64,000 bases of DNA from Mucilaginibacter gossypiicola (GTDB taxonomy: Bacteria; Bacteroidota; Bacteroidia; Sphingobacteriales; Sphingobacteriaceae): NCBI RefSeq assembly GCF_900110105.1, contig NZ_FOCL01000010.1:186001-250000 (forward strand), read 5' to 3'. Position numbers and translations under genes: made by a program. Positions 8,502-16,935 of the stretch are shown piece after piece (positions within the stretch are counted from its first letter, which is position 1; the number at the start of each line of letters is the position of its first letter). The notes under the pieces are model-generated. The model saw only the letters and a program-made list of their open reading frames with translations, was not told where the DNA came from and made no database searches.

Positions 8502-9038
8502 TTAATTCTCGGCATAAACGGGTTTGGCGATTCCGTTATCGTATGCTTTAAGGTTTTTCTTTAGCAGCTTGCGTGCTACGTGAATACGGGTTTTTACAGT
8601 ACCGATCGGGATATCCAGGTGATCGGCAATTTCATGGTATTTATGACCTTCAAAGTACATGGTGAAGGGTACATAATAATCTTCGGGCAGCCTGTCTAAA
8701 GCTTTTTTAATATCATCCATTACAAATTTAGCTTCGCCCTGGTTTTTGGTTGAACTAAATACCAGGTTAGGTGATGATATTTCATCACTTTTAGTAACGA
8801 AGGTGCTCATTTTAACAAAACGGCGATAGTTGTTGATGAACGTATTTTTCATGATGGTATATAACCATCCTTTTAAATTGGTGCCTTCCTTAAACTTGTT
8901 GTAATAAGTTATGGCCTTCAACATTGTATCCTGGACAAGGTCGTTAGCATCGTCTGCGTCATGCGTGAAATGTAAAGCGTATGATCTTAAAGAAGTCGCC
9001 TGACGTAGTACAAGGGTGTTAAACTCAATCTTTGTCAT
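8502..9038 (-). CDS. RNA polymerase ECF-type sigma factor
   Basis: A 178-residue group 4 sigma factor. Region 2 is at about residues 5-75 ('LRSYALHFTHDADDANDLVQDTM', 'KGWLYTIMKNTFINNYRR') and region 4 at about 115-165 ('LPEDYYVPFTMYFEGHKYHEIADHL' then 'PIGTVKTRIHVARKLLKK'). I choose ATG 9038 ('MTKIEF') over 9062 because family similarity begins there. No anti-sigma gene is adjacent on either side, so control is probably not by the usual cotranscribed partner. The 263 bp upstream are A+T-rich and contain GTGTA-N6-TACAC near 9153, a possible operator that I cannot confirm. Confidence 0.9.
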   Translation of the reverse strand: MTKIEFNTLVLRQATSLRSYALHFTHDADDANDLVQDTMLKAITYYNKFKEGTNLKGWLYTIMKNTFINNYRRFVKMSTFVTKSDEISSPNLVFSSTKNQGEAKFVMDDIKKALDRLPEDYYVPFTMYFEGHKYHEIADHLDIPIGTVKTRIHVARKLLKKNLKAYDNGIAKPVYAEN

Positions 9039-9301
9039 TTTGTTAAAGTTTTGTGTTAACAATTAGACAAGCATGATGCCACTAACCTAAAGTGTGTAGT
9101 AAAAACTCCACATTTAAACATCAGTATTAAAATTCAACAACAGTGTATTTTTTACACTCTAATTACAATTACTATACTGAAAAACAGAAAGTTACACAAT
9201 AACCAGACAAGAAAACAAACTTATTTATCGACCATTTGTAACAGGAATGTTATTTAGAACAAATTTTATTTAAAATGAAAATTCACTTTAAATAAACTTA
9301 T

Positions 9302-10321
9302 TTAACTAATAATATTAACCTCCCGTTGTAGTGTAACGCCAAATTTAGTGTACACACTGTCTATGATTTGCGACGAAAAATCATACACTTCCTGTCCGGT
9401 AGCCCCTCCGTGGTTCACCAATACGAGGGCCTGGTTCTTCCATGTTCCCGTATGACCAACGGTTTTTCCCTTCCAGCCGCATTGTTCAATAAGCCAGCCG
9501 GCAGCCAGTTTTACGCCACCATCGGCAGCAGGATAATTCACCACATCCGGGAATTTAGCCAGAACTGCTGCAAATTCTTCGGCACCGATCACCGGGTTTT
9601 TGAAAAAACTGCCGGCATTACCGATGGTTGATGGGTCGGGCAGTTTAGATACCCGGATATGTGCCACCACTTGTGATACATCTTTTATAGTAGGGTTTAC
9701 AATCCCCCTGTTTTGCAGCTCCTGTCCTATTGCACCATATTGGGTGTTAATATTAGGAGTGAGCGATAAATGGAATTTTACCGATACTATAATATATAGT
9801 CCTTTCAGCTCTGCTTTGAACACACTTTCGCGGTAGCCGAATTTACAATCTTCTTTGCTGAATGATTTGAAAGTACCTGTCGCTATTTCAAAAGCGCGAC
9901 AGCTATGAAACACATCTTTCAGTTCCACGCCATAGGCACCTATATTTTGAATAGGCGAAGCACCTACCGAACCCGGAATGAGGCTCAGGTTTTCGATACC
10001 GGCATAACCATGGTCAACACAATAGTTTACCAGGCCATTCCATACCTCACCGCCCCTAACTTCCACATAAACATCATCATGACTGATGCGGTGCTCGATA
10101 CCCCGGATATTCATACGGATCACCAGCCCGTCAAAATCATTAACCATTAACATATTGCTGCCGCCGCCAAGTACCAGTCGCTCCGTTTGCTGCCATTGCG
10201 GGTCGGCAAACAGTTCTGTTAGTTCATCTTCATGGGCTATTTCTACAAAGTAGCGGGCGTGGGTATCAATACCGAAAGTGTTAAAGTTTTTGAGGGATAC
10301 GTTTTCCTGTATTTGCAGCAT
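9302..10321 (-). CDS. murB: UDP-N-acetylenolpyruvoylglucosamine reductase
   Basis: A 339-residue flavoenzyme that reduces UDP-GlcNAc-enolpyruvate to UDP-MurNAc in peptidoglycan synthesis. The FAD-binding motif 'LVLGGGSNMLMVNDFDG' and 'SLIPGSVGASPIQNIGAYG' are present, as are 'FGYRESVFK' with the catalytic Arg and 'GNAGSFFKNPV' with the catalytic Ser. It has the longer type I layout. I choose ATG 10321 ('MLQIQENVSLKNFNTFG') because the 17 extra residues from 10372 come from low-complexity repeat-like DNA. A repeat-bearing gap separates it from the divergent BlaI gene. Confidence 0.95.
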   Translation of the reverse strand: MLQIQENVSLKNFNTFGIDTHARYFVEIAHEDELTELFADPQWQQTERLVLGGGSNMLMVNDFDGLVIRMNIRGIEHRISHDDVYVEVRGGEVWNGLVNYCVDHGYAGIENLSLIPGSVGASPIQNIGAYGVELKDVFHSCRAFEIATGTFKSFSKEDCKFGYRESVFKAELKGLYIIVSVKFHLSLTPNINTQYGAIGQELQNRGIVNPTIKDVSQVVAHIRVSKLPDPSTIGNAGSFFKNPVIGAEEFAAVLAKFPDVVNYPAADGGVKLAAGWLIEQCGWKGKTVGHTGTWKNQALVLVNHGGATGQEVYDFSSQIIDSVYTKFGVTLQREVNIIS

Positions 10322-10422
10322 GGTTCTGATTTCGGATTTGGGATGTTCGATTTTGGAATTTTTGATTTCCAAAGCTCTTCAGCGCAAAAGTAACTAAAAG
10401 ATGGGTATTGTTTTGATTTGGG

Positions 10423-10522
10423 ATTTTGTCTGAACTCGAATTTATAGAATTAAGGAATTAACAGAATGCTGAGCAAATTCGAAAAATCCTCAAAATTCGT
10501 TTAATTCGAGTTCAGACAAAAT
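10423..10522. repeat. Family A palindromic repeat, copy 1
   Basis: Perfect 20-bp inverted arms, ATTTTGTCTGAACTCGAATT at 10423-10442 and its complement at 10503-10522, enclose a core with GGAATTAACAGAATGCT and CAAATTC. Further copies are at 18196, 26813, 30847 and 31118. It takes up a third of the murB/BlaI gap. Confidence 0.85.
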
Positions 10523-10601
10523 TTAACCACTCACCTAATCAACGCAATCAACCACTCACCCCTTCCGATGGTTAAAAAATGTTAAATATTTTTCAAACCC
10601 C

Positions 10602-10632
10602 TTGCAAATACGAAAATCATCGTAGATATTTG
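10602..10632 (+). promoter_or_regulatory. Promoter of the BlaI/M56 operon
   Basis: TTG at 10602-10604, a 20-nt spacer and GATATTTG at 10625-10632 match the Bacteroidota promoter with one mismatch in the -7 element. It ends 28 bp before the BlaI start codon. One operator fills its spacer and the second covers the expected start site. Confidence 0.6.
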
Positions 10633-10648
10633 TACGAAGAAATTCGTA
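10609..10648. promoter_or_regulatory. Two tandem BlaI-type operators, TACGA-N6-TCGTA
   Basis: The palindrome TACGA-N6-TCGTA occurs at 10609-10624 and again at 10633-10648, 24 bp apart. The first lies between the -33 and -7 elements and the second just after the -7 element. BlaI/MecI repressors bind as dimers to tandem dyads of this kind over their own promoters, so autorepression is the natural reading. The half-site differs from the TACA/TGTA of staphylococcal operators. Confidence 0.7.
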
Positions 10649-10660
10649 ATAGAGAAACAG

Positions 10661-11038
10661 ATGGAAATTAAACCAACAGAAAGCGAACTTGAAATTTTAC
10701 AGGTGATCTGGAAAAAGGGCCAGTGCACCGTACGTGAAGTTCACGAGGAGCTTGCTAAAAACAAGGATGCCGGTTACACCACTACTTTAAAACTCATGCA
10801 AATTATGCATGATAAAGGAATGGTTGAGCGCGACACCACTTCAAAAACACATTTATACAAAGCTTTATTCACAATGGAGCAGGCACAAAGCAACGCTCTG
10901 GATAAAATCTTGTCTACTGTATTTAAAGGCTCCACTTCCGACTTGGTGATCCAGGCGCTTGGCCAGCACCGCGCATCAAAAGACGAGATTGACGCTATTA
11001 AAAATTTTTTGAATCAATTTGATCAGGACAAAAAATAA
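10661..11038 (+). CDS. BlaI/MecI/CopY-family repressor
   Basis: A 125-residue winged-helix repressor. The N-terminal DNA-binding domain has 'TESELEILQVIWKKGQCTVREVHEELAKN' and the wing region 'GYTTTLKLMQIMHDKGMVERD'; the C-terminal helices dimerise. In known systems it is cleaved or released on a signal from the M56 membrane partner. That partner starts 5 bp downstream, so they form one operon. Two matching palindromes over the promoter suggest autoregulation. The targets are not visible here: no beta-lactamase gene is in the window. Confidence 0.92.
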   Translation: MEIKPTESELEILQVIWKKGQCTVREVHEELAKNKDAGYTTTLKLMQIMHDKGMVERDTTSKTHLYKALFTMEQAQSNALDKILSTVFKGSTSDLVIQALGQHRASKDEIDAIKNFLNQFDQDKK

Positions 11039-11043
11039 ACGTG

Positions 11044-13035
11044 ATGGAAAATTTATTCTATAATATAAGCCAGGTGTTGGGCGTAACTATTCTGCAATCG
11101 TTGTGGCAGGGTTTGTTAGTATGGTTTGCCTTAAGGTTAGTGTTTATTTGCAGGCCGCAATTATCGGCCATAAAAAAGCACAATTGGGCCATGGGTGCTC
11201 TGCTTACCATCAGCGCCTGGTTTATATACACGTTTATCCATCAGTTCAGGCTGCACGAGTGGATCAATTATACATCCGCAAACGCGCCATCTTTATTACC
11301 ACGTTTCTACCTGCCGCTGCATGAAGTAGCTGCCAAACCGCAAAGCAATTATTACGAATACGTTATAAAAGGTTATCTGCCTTATATATCGGCCCTTTAC
11401 TTTGTTGGTTTGGTATTTAACCTGCTTAAAGTAAGCTTAAGCTGGCAAAAGATCAGCCTGATAAAACGTACCATGGTACCTGCCGACAGGCTGCAGGACT
11501 TTGCCGATGAGCTTTGCCAAAAGCTGGGCATTAAAAAAAGTGTGTGGGTAAACTTTAGCCGTATGGTTGATGCCCCTTGCATGATTGGCTTTTTAAGCCC
11601 TATAATCTTGCTACCGATAACCCTTACTACATACTTATCGGCTACCGAGGTTGAAGCCATTTTACTGCACGAGCTATCGCACATTAAACGCAACGACTAC
11701 CTGCTGAACCTGATGCAGCAATTTATTTCCATACTGTTATTCTTTAATCCCTTTGCCCAATTAATTAACCGCATTATTAACCAGGAGCGCGAAAACAGCT
11801 GCGATGATCTGGTTGTGGCAACAACGCAACAACCGTTGATCTATGCGCATGCGCTTCTTAAACTGGAGCAAACCAGGCAACAGCATTTACAGCTGGCCCT
11901 GGCTGCTAACGGCAAAAAATATCATTTATTAAACAGAATTGAACGCATCATGAAAACCAAGAAACCTATAGGCAATATCCGCCACCTGCTTGTGGCCATT
12001 GCCATAATGACTGCCGGCGTTAGCAGCATTGCCTGGCTAAACCCCACCATAAAAGATGGCAAGCTAACGGTTAAAAAAGTTACTGCACCTGCCGCCTTAC
12101 ACGCCATATTTATAGAAGACACTACGCACAAGGTCAAAGCGAAAAAAGCCGTAACTTATAAAAAGAAGACAGCAGCTGAAATTGTAAAAGCAAAACAACG
12201 TCATGATTCTTTTAACTACGATGGCTTTAACGATGCCGAATTAGAGAAGCTAAGCGCCGAAGTAAGCAAACAAGGCGAGCTGATTGGCAAATACTACGCC
12301 AGCGACTCGTTTAAAAAGCAACAGGAAATGATTGAAGCCAAAAGCAAGGCTTTGCAGGCTTATTATAATACTGATGCCATGGAGAAAATGAAACTCGAAA
12401 TGGAAAAAATGGGCGAAGATTTCCAGAAGGAATATGGCGAAACGTCTGAAAGCAAAAAAACCAGCGAACAGATGGGCGAGATCGGCCGCAAGATCGGTGC
12501 TTATTACAGCAGCCCCGACTTTAAAAAAATGAACTCGGAACTGGAGAAAAAGTATGGCATCCCACATAACCGCGGTTATAACGGTTATAACGACGACAGG
12601 GACCCTAATTATAAAAAATACCAGGACGAACTGCAAAGTAAAATCCCTGCCGACGTAAAAGAGCAAACAGAACTGTTGAAAACCCTGGGCCAAAAAATCC
12701 GTAGTCGTTATGATTCACCTGAGTTTGTTGCCAAAAGGGATCGCATGCAGGCCATGGGCGATAGCCTGAGATTGGCTTATGATAATCCTGATATCAAGAA
12801 GCTACAGGAAGATATGAAAAATATAGGCAGGCAAATGCGCGTTTACCAGGACAGTCCCGAAATAAGAGCAGCCCAACAACGTCTTAAAGAAGCCAGCAAA
12901 AAACTGCAGGACTATATGAAAAGCCCGGCCTTTAAACAAAAAATGAAACTGTACCGCGATAAAATGGATAAAGACTTTGATTATAAGTTTGACAACGACA
13001 AGCTGGAGGATATAAAACCCGATACCGCTGACTAA
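11044..13035 (+). CDS. BlaR1-like M56 membrane metallopeptidase with repeat-built C-terminal region
   Basis: A 663-residue protein. The N-terminal half has four hydrophobic spans around an M56 zinc-peptidase domain, with 'EAILLHELSHIKRNDYLL' (HExxH) and 'QERENSCDDLVV' downstream. A last membrane span lies near 'LLVAIAIMTAGVSSIAWL'. After it come about 330 charged, helical residues with roughly eight copies of a short unit like 'YYSSPDFKK' or 'RYDSPEFVA', spaced mostly 20-30 residues apart (about 12280-12950). There is no penicillin-binding sensor domain, so the signal is not expected to be a beta-lactam bound covalently. ATG 11044 is preferred to GTG 11041. It would relay a signal to the BlaI-type repressor upstream. 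Confidence 0.88.
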   Translation: MENLFYNISQVLGVTILQSLWQGLLVWFALRLVFICRPQLSAIKKHNWAMGALLTISAWFIYTFIHQFRLHEWINYTSANAPSLLPRFYLPLHEVAAKPQSNYYEYVIKGYLPYISALYFVGLVFNLLKVSLSWQKISLIKRTMVPADRLQDFADELCQKLGIKKSVWVNFSRMVDAPCMIGFLSPIILLPITLTTYLSATEVEAILLHELSHIKRNDYLLNLMQQFISILLFFNPFAQLINRIINQERENSCDDLVVATTQQPLIYAHALLKLEQTRQQHLQLALAANGKKYHLLNRIERIMKTKKPIGNIRHLLVAIAIMTAGVSSIAWLNPTIKDGKLTVKKVTAPAALHAIFIEDTTHKVKAKKAVTYKKKTAAEIVKAKQRHDSFNYDGFNDAELEKLSAEVSKQGELIGKYYASDSFKKQQEMIEAKSKALQAYYNTDAMEKMKLEMEKMGEDFQKEYGETSESKKTSEQMGEIGRKIGAYYSSPDFKKMNSELEKKYGIPHNRGYNGYNDDRDPNYKKYQDELQSKIPADVKEQTELLKTLGQKIRSRYDSPEFVAKRDRMQAMGDSLRLAYDNPDIKKLQEDMKNIGRQMRVYQDSPEIRAAQQRLKEASKKLQDYMKSPAFKQKMKLYRDKMDKDFDYKFDNDKLEDIKPDTAD

Positions 13036-13090
13036 ATAAATTAGCAAAAAGCATTAAAAATATTTTTTAAAGAACCTTAATTTGTAATTT

Positions 13091-13122
13091 AGTGTCCTCA
13101 ATAAAATGAGGACACTTTTTTT
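13091..13122 (+). terminator. Terminator or leader hairpin immediately before recN
   Basis: A 10-bp perfect stem AGTGTCCTCA/TGAGGACACT with a 6-nt loop is followed by seven T, the last two of which touch the recN start codon. It is a strong intrinsic terminator for the M56 gene. If recN is transcribed from upstream, the hairpin would act as an attenuator and sit where a ribosome binds. Confidence 0.8.
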
Positions 13123-14820
13123 ATGCTTCAAAAGCTAACCATTAATAACTATGCGCTTATCGACAACCTGGAGATAGGTTTTGATAGCGGTCTGAACATA
13201 TTAACCGGCGAAACCGGTGCCGGAAAGTCGATCATATTGGGCGCGCTGTCACTCATTTTAGGTCAGCGGGCCGAAAGCAAATATTTTTTCAACCAGCAAA
13301 AAAAATGCGTTATCGAAGGCACATTCAAGATCAGTGGCTTTCATTTAGCCGATTTTTTTGAAGATAACGACCTGGATTACGAAACGGAGACTGTATTGCG
13401 CCGTGAGATCTCAGCCGATGGCAAGTCCCGCGCTTTTGTGAACGATACCCCGGTTAACCTTACTGCGTTGAAACAGCTGGGCGAAAAGCTAATCGATATC
13501 CATTCACAGCATGCCACACTTGAGATAAACGACCCGGAGTTTCAGTTGTTAGTGGTTGATTCGGTTGCCCGTCATTCAGATTTGCTGTTTGATTATCAAA
13601 CCAAATTCCGCGCTTATAAAAAGTCATTAAGCAAGCTTAACCAACTGATTGCCGAAAACGACAAAGCCAAAGCCGATCTGGATTATTTCAAGTTTCAGTT
13701 TGATGAGTTGGATAAAGGCGCATTGGTAGCCGATGAACAGGAATTACTTGAGCAGGAATTAAACACGCTCAACAATGCCGAAGAAATTAAACGCGCCCTC
13801 CTAAACGCCAACTATCTGTTACAAGATGGCGAAGCAGCAGCACTGCTTCAACTCAAAGAGGCAGGACAGGCTTTAGGCACAATAGAAAAATACAACCCTG
13901 CCCTTGCTGAGTTGCACCAGCGCATCAGCAGTGCTATAATTGAACTCAAGGACGTTGCCGCCGAAATAGACGCAGTTGAACAACATACGTTTGTTGATGA
14001 GGCCCGCGCCGAGGAAGTGAACAATCGCCTCAGCATGATCTATAACCTGCAAAAAAAGCATCGGGTAAGCACTATTGCCGAGCTATTGCAGATCCAGGAA
14101 GAATTATCAGACAAAGTGCAGCAAGCCCTCTTTGGCGATGAAGCCATCGAGAAACTACAAAAACAGATTGCTGCAGATAAAGCTGAACTGGAAAAATTGG
14201 CAGCAGAGCTATCGGCCAATCGACAAAAAGCTATCCCGGATATTGAGAAACAGGTGCTGGCTACATTGGCCGAAATGGGCATGGGTAATTCGAGCTTGAA
14301 GATTGAACAACATTCAACCTCCCCCCGTCCGCCGGCTGGCGGAGGTGCTGATAGTCCTAAATCCATGCTTACGGCTACCGGGATTGATAACATTAAGTTT
14401 CTGTTTTCGGCCAATAAGGGGCATGCTTTGGCAGAGATGAGCAAGGTGGCTTCGGGCGGTGAGCTTTCGAGGTTAATGCTGAGCATCAAATCTATTGTGG
14501 CACAATACACAGCGTTGCCTACTATTATTTTTGATGAGATCGATACAGGTGTATCGGGCGAGGTGGCTAACAAGGTTGGGCAAATTATGGAGCGTTTAGC
14601 CCAAAACCTGCAGGTAATTACCATTACCCACTTACCGCAAATAGCCAGCAAGGGCCAAAGCCATTATTTTGTTTATAAGGATGACAGCGAGGCCGCTACA
14701 TTTACCCGCATCAAGCAACTGAGCAATGACGAACGCGTACTGGAAATTGCAAAAATGCTAAGTGGGGATAAACCCGGTGAAAGTGCATTGCAGAATGCAA
14801 GAGAGTTGCTTAGCGTATAG
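13123..14820 (+). CDS. recN: DNA repair ATPase RecN
   Basis: A 565-residue SMC-like protein acting in double-strand break repair. Walker A 'GETGAGKSIILGALSLILGQRA' is near residue 30, two coiled-coil arms fill the middle, the signature is 'VASGGELSRLMLSIK' and Walker B is 'TIIFDEIDTGVSGEVA'. Near residue 400, about 19 residues ('HSTSPRPPAGGGADSPKSM') interrupt the usual link between 'MGNSSLKIE' and 'TGIDNIKFLFSANKG'. They are encoded by a G+C-rich palindrome (about 14318-14347) that looks like an in-frame repeat insertion in a loop. The gene is otherwise intact. The start codon directly follows a terminator hairpin. Confidence 0.95.
   Translation: MLQKLTINNYALIDNLEIGFDSGLNILTGETGAGKSIILGALSLILGQRAESKYFFNQQKKCVIEGTFKISGFHLADFFEDNDLDYETETVLRREISADGKSRAFVNDTPVNLTALKQLGEKLIDIHSQHATLEINDPEFQLLVVDSVARHSDLLFDYQTKFRAYKKSLSKLNQLIAENDKAKADLDYFKFQFDELDKGALVADEQELLEQELNTLNNAEEIKRALLNANYLLQDGEAAALLQLKEAGQALGTIEKYNPALAELHQRISSAIIELKDVAAEIDAVEQHTFVDEARAEEVNNRLSMIYNLQKKHRVSTIAELLQIQEELSDKVQQALFGDEAIEKLQKQIAADKAELEKLAAELSANRQKAIPDIEKQVLATLAEMGMGNSSLKIEQHSTSPRPPAGGGADSPKSMLTATGIDNIKFLFSANKGHALAEMSKVASGGELSRLMLSIKSIVAQYTALPTIIFDEIDTGVSGEVANKVGQIMERLAQNLQVITITHLPQIASKGQSHYFVYKDDSEAATFTRIKQLSNDERVLEIAKMLSGDKPGESALQNARELLSV
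14318..14347. repeat. G+C-rich palindrome inside recN
   Basis: The stretch holds CCTCCCCCCGTCCGCC then GGCTGGCGGAGG, with CCGCC/GGCGG forming the inner stem. It is in frame with recN and adds Pro/Gly-rich residues. Its C-run/G-run style recalls the family F intergenic palindromes. Confidence 0.55.
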
Positions 14821-14848
14821 TTACTCTAAACATACAACCTAAACCAAT

Positions 14849-15616
14849 ATGAAATTATTTTTTTGCCTGATATTACTGCTATCAGTATCGAGGTTATTTG
14901 CGCAACAAACCGAAAATGATTCGATTGTTCGGCGTGACACTATTAATATACATGGTTATGTTTATGATGAAGCGGGTAAGCCTGTAAAATATATTGAGCT
15001 GCGTTCATCCCAAAAATACATTGATTTCGATTTTCTTAATATCAGTACCCGAACAGATACATCAGGGCACTTTATACTTAATGGAGTAAAATTCAACGAT
15101 ACCTTAACGATTGAAAAAAATGTATTATATGTTCCCAAGCCGGTTTACAATAAAGGTAGTCGTTTCTTAATGATTTACTTGCCATTTGCCTCAATAAAGG
15201 ATGCCAATGAGAAGGGGCAAGCGATCATAAGTGCAAAACGAACACACGCTAAGGTTACACCTTCATTCATCCGTAGCTATAAGGAAAATGTCGGATGCTT
15301 TTTTGGCGAACTACATGAGGCTCCCAGGTATAAAGAGGGTAATGACAGATTAATCCAATTGATAAATGAACAAATGCACTACCCTGCCAAAGCCATTAAT
15401 AATAATATAGAAGGCACCGTACAAGTTTCATTTAAAGTCGAAAAAAATGGTGCTGTTTATGATTTTAAAGTTTTAAAAGGTATAGGTTACGGTTGCGAAG
15501 AAGAGCTCATAAATACGATAAAACGTTTAGGTGGTTGGATTCCCGGTATTGAAAATGGAAGGCTTTTAGTGATGGAACAAACTGTTTCGGTTGAATTTAT
15601 ACTAACTGATAAATAA
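14849..15616 (+). CDS. Exported protein with carboxypeptidase-like regulatory and TonB C-terminal domains
   Basis: A 255-residue protein with a signal peptide ending near 'SRLFAQ'. Residues about 30-100 form a carboxypeptidase D regulatory-like beta-sandwich ('INIHGYVYDEAGKPVKYIELRSS'). The last 85 residues look like a TonB C-terminal domain ('EGTVQVSFKVEKNGAVYDFKVLKGIGYGCEEE'). There is no N-terminal membrane anchor beyond the signal peptide, so it is not a standard TonB energiser. The role is unknown; in Bacteroidota such proteins are common and poorly characterised. It starts 28 bp after recN and may be cotranscribed with it. Confidence 0.75.
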   Translation: MKLFFCLILLLSVSRLFAQQTENDSIVRRDTINIHGYVYDEAGKPVKYIELRSSQKYIDFDFLNISTRTDTSGHFILNGVKFNDTLTIEKNVLYVPKPVYNKGSRFLMIYLPFASIKDANEKGQAIISAKRTHAKVTPSFIRSYKENVGCFFGELHEAPRYKEGNDRLIQLINEQMHYPAKAINNNIEGTVQVSFKVEKNGAVYDFKVLKGIGYGCEEELINTIKRLGGWIPGIENGRLLVMEQTVSVEFILTDK

Positions 15617-15650
15617 TTATAACTTTGCTTCAATTATAAAAACTTAACAA

Positions 15651-16463
15651 ATGGCTTATAATTTATTAAAAGGCAAAAAAGGCATCATATTCGGTGCACT
15701 AAATGAGCAATCAATAGCCTGGAAAGTGGCACAACGCGCTGTACAGGAAGGTGCTGAAATTGTATTATCAAATGCCCCTATTGCTTTACGCATGGGCGAA
15801 CTCAATAAGCTGGCCGAAGAATGTAACGCGCCGGTTATTGGTGCCGATGTTACCAATGGCGATGATATCAACAACCTGTTTACTAAAACACTTGAACACT
15901 TTGGCGGCAAGGTTGATTTTATCCTGCACTCGATAGGCATGAGCGTTAACGTGCGTAAAAACATCCCATACTACGAAAACAACTACGAATTTACCCACAA
16001 AGGGTTTGATATATCTGCACTAAGCCTTCACCGCATTTTGCAGGCGGCCATGAAACACGATGCCATTAACGAATGGGGATCGGTATTGGCATTAAGCTAT
16101 ATCGCAGCTCAACGTTATTTCCCTGGCTACAATGACATGGCCGATAACAAAGCAGTATTGGAAAGCATTGCCCGTAACTTTGGTTACGAGTATGGTATGG
16201 CTAAAAAAGTACGTGTTAACACCATTTCTCAGTCGCCAACCCGCACTACTGCAGGTTCAGGCGTAAAAGGCTTTGATGGCTTTATTGAATTTGCCGAAAA
16301 AATGAGCCCGCTGGGTAATGCTGATGCTGATCAGTGTGCTGATTACTGCGTAACCATGTTTAGCGATTTAACCAAAATGGTTACCATGCAAAACCTGTAT
16401 CACGATGGTGGTTTCTCATTCACCGGCGTAACCCAGGCGGTTATTGACCAGATGGCTAAGTAA
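15651..16463 (+). CDS. fabI: Enoyl-[acyl-carrier-protein] reductase (NADH)
   Basis: A 270-residue SDR-fold enzyme catalysing the last reduction of each fatty-acid elongation cycle. The N-terminal 'KGIIFGALNEQSIAWKVA' is the FabI-type cofactor site, in place of the GxxxGxG of ordinary SDRs. The catalytic Tyr-x6-Lys is 'YNDMADNK', and 'ARNFGYEYG' and 'NTISQSPTRTTA' are family hallmarks. A -7-like TAACTTTG at 15620-15627 could start its transcript, though I see no clear -33 partner. A 54-bp palindromic terminator closes it. Confidence 0.95.
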   Translation: MAYNLLKGKKGIIFGALNEQSIAWKVAQRAVQEGAEIVLSNAPIALRMGELNKLAEECNAPVIGADVTNGDDINNLFTKTLEHFGGKVDFILHSIGMSVNVRKNIPYYENNYEFTHKGFDISALSLHRILQAAMKHDAINEWGSVLALSYIAAQRYFPGYNDMADNKAVLESIARNFGYEYGMAKKVRVNTISQSPTRTTAGSGVKGFDGFIEFAEKMSPLGNADADQCADYCVTMFSDLTKMVTMQNLYHDGGFSFTGVTQAVIDQMAK

Positions 16464-16475
16464 TTACAATATCGC

Positions 16476-16529
16476 TATTAAATAAAAAAGGAGCTTTTGC
16501 CATGGCAAAAGCTCCTTTTTTATTTAATA
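16476..16529. terminator. 54-bp perfect palindromic bidirectional terminator
   Basis: The sequence is a perfect palindrome centred between 16502 and 16503, with core AGCTTTTGCCATGGCAAAAG, A-rich on the left and T-rich on the right. It separates the convergent fabI and lipoprotein genes and serves both. Confidence 0.9.
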
Positions 16530-16536
16530 AGGTAAC

Positions 16537-16935
16537 TTACGGCACCAAAACTATTTTCAGCTTTAAAGGGCCAGGTTTATTTGCTGAAGTTGGCACACTT
16601 CCATCAGCATTTTGCGCATCAATGTATAGCGTCCCCTTACCATATACAAACCGATAGGTTATACCTCCATATACGTCAGGTAATTGCTCATATGTGCCAT
16701 CCTCGTCCAGGTATACCAAAACAGCACCGTGACTATTATAATAATCAGTAATTTCAGGCACAGATAATGTCGTAGTATAACCAAAGATGTTATTCTTAGG
16801 ATCAGTATCGAGCACGAAAGCCGGAGTGGTATCAAAAATAGTAGTAGCACTCGGAGCCGTGGTTACATACTCCTTTTTACACGATGTTGCGGCAAGTACA
16901 ATAGTGCAGCAAATTAAAGTCAAGATTTTTTTCAT
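16537..16935 (-). CDS. Small lipoprotein of unknown function
   Basis: A 132-residue protein with a lipoprotein signal ('TLICCTIVLAATSCKK', lipobox Cys near residue 19). The mature part is beta-rich and contains 'YYNSHGAVLVYLDEDGTYEQLP'. It resembles small Bacteroidota lipoproteins of undetermined role; I cannot name a family. It is alone on its strand, convergent with fabI and divergent from the 17085 gene. Confidence 0.7.
   Translation of the reverse strand: MKKILTLICCTIVLAATSCKKEYVTTAPSATTIFDTTPAFVLDTDPKNNIFGYTTTLSVPEITDYYNSHGAVLVYLDEDGTYEQLPDVYGGITYRFVYGKGTLYIDAQNADGSVPTSANKPGPLKLKIVLVP

Noticed and set aside
10322..10372. 17-residue N-terminal extension of MurB
   Set aside because: The residues come from A+T-rich repeat-like DNA similar to 31230-31260; MurB homology starts at the internal Met.
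10661..13035. Beta-lactam resistance locus
   Set aside because: BlaI and M56 proteins are present but there is no beta-lactamase or penicillin-binding gene, and the sensor lacks a penicillin-binding domain.
14040..14651. 203-aa frame on the minus strand opposite recN
   Set aside because: It is Ser/Ala/Cys-rich antisense of a well-supported RecN coding sequence.
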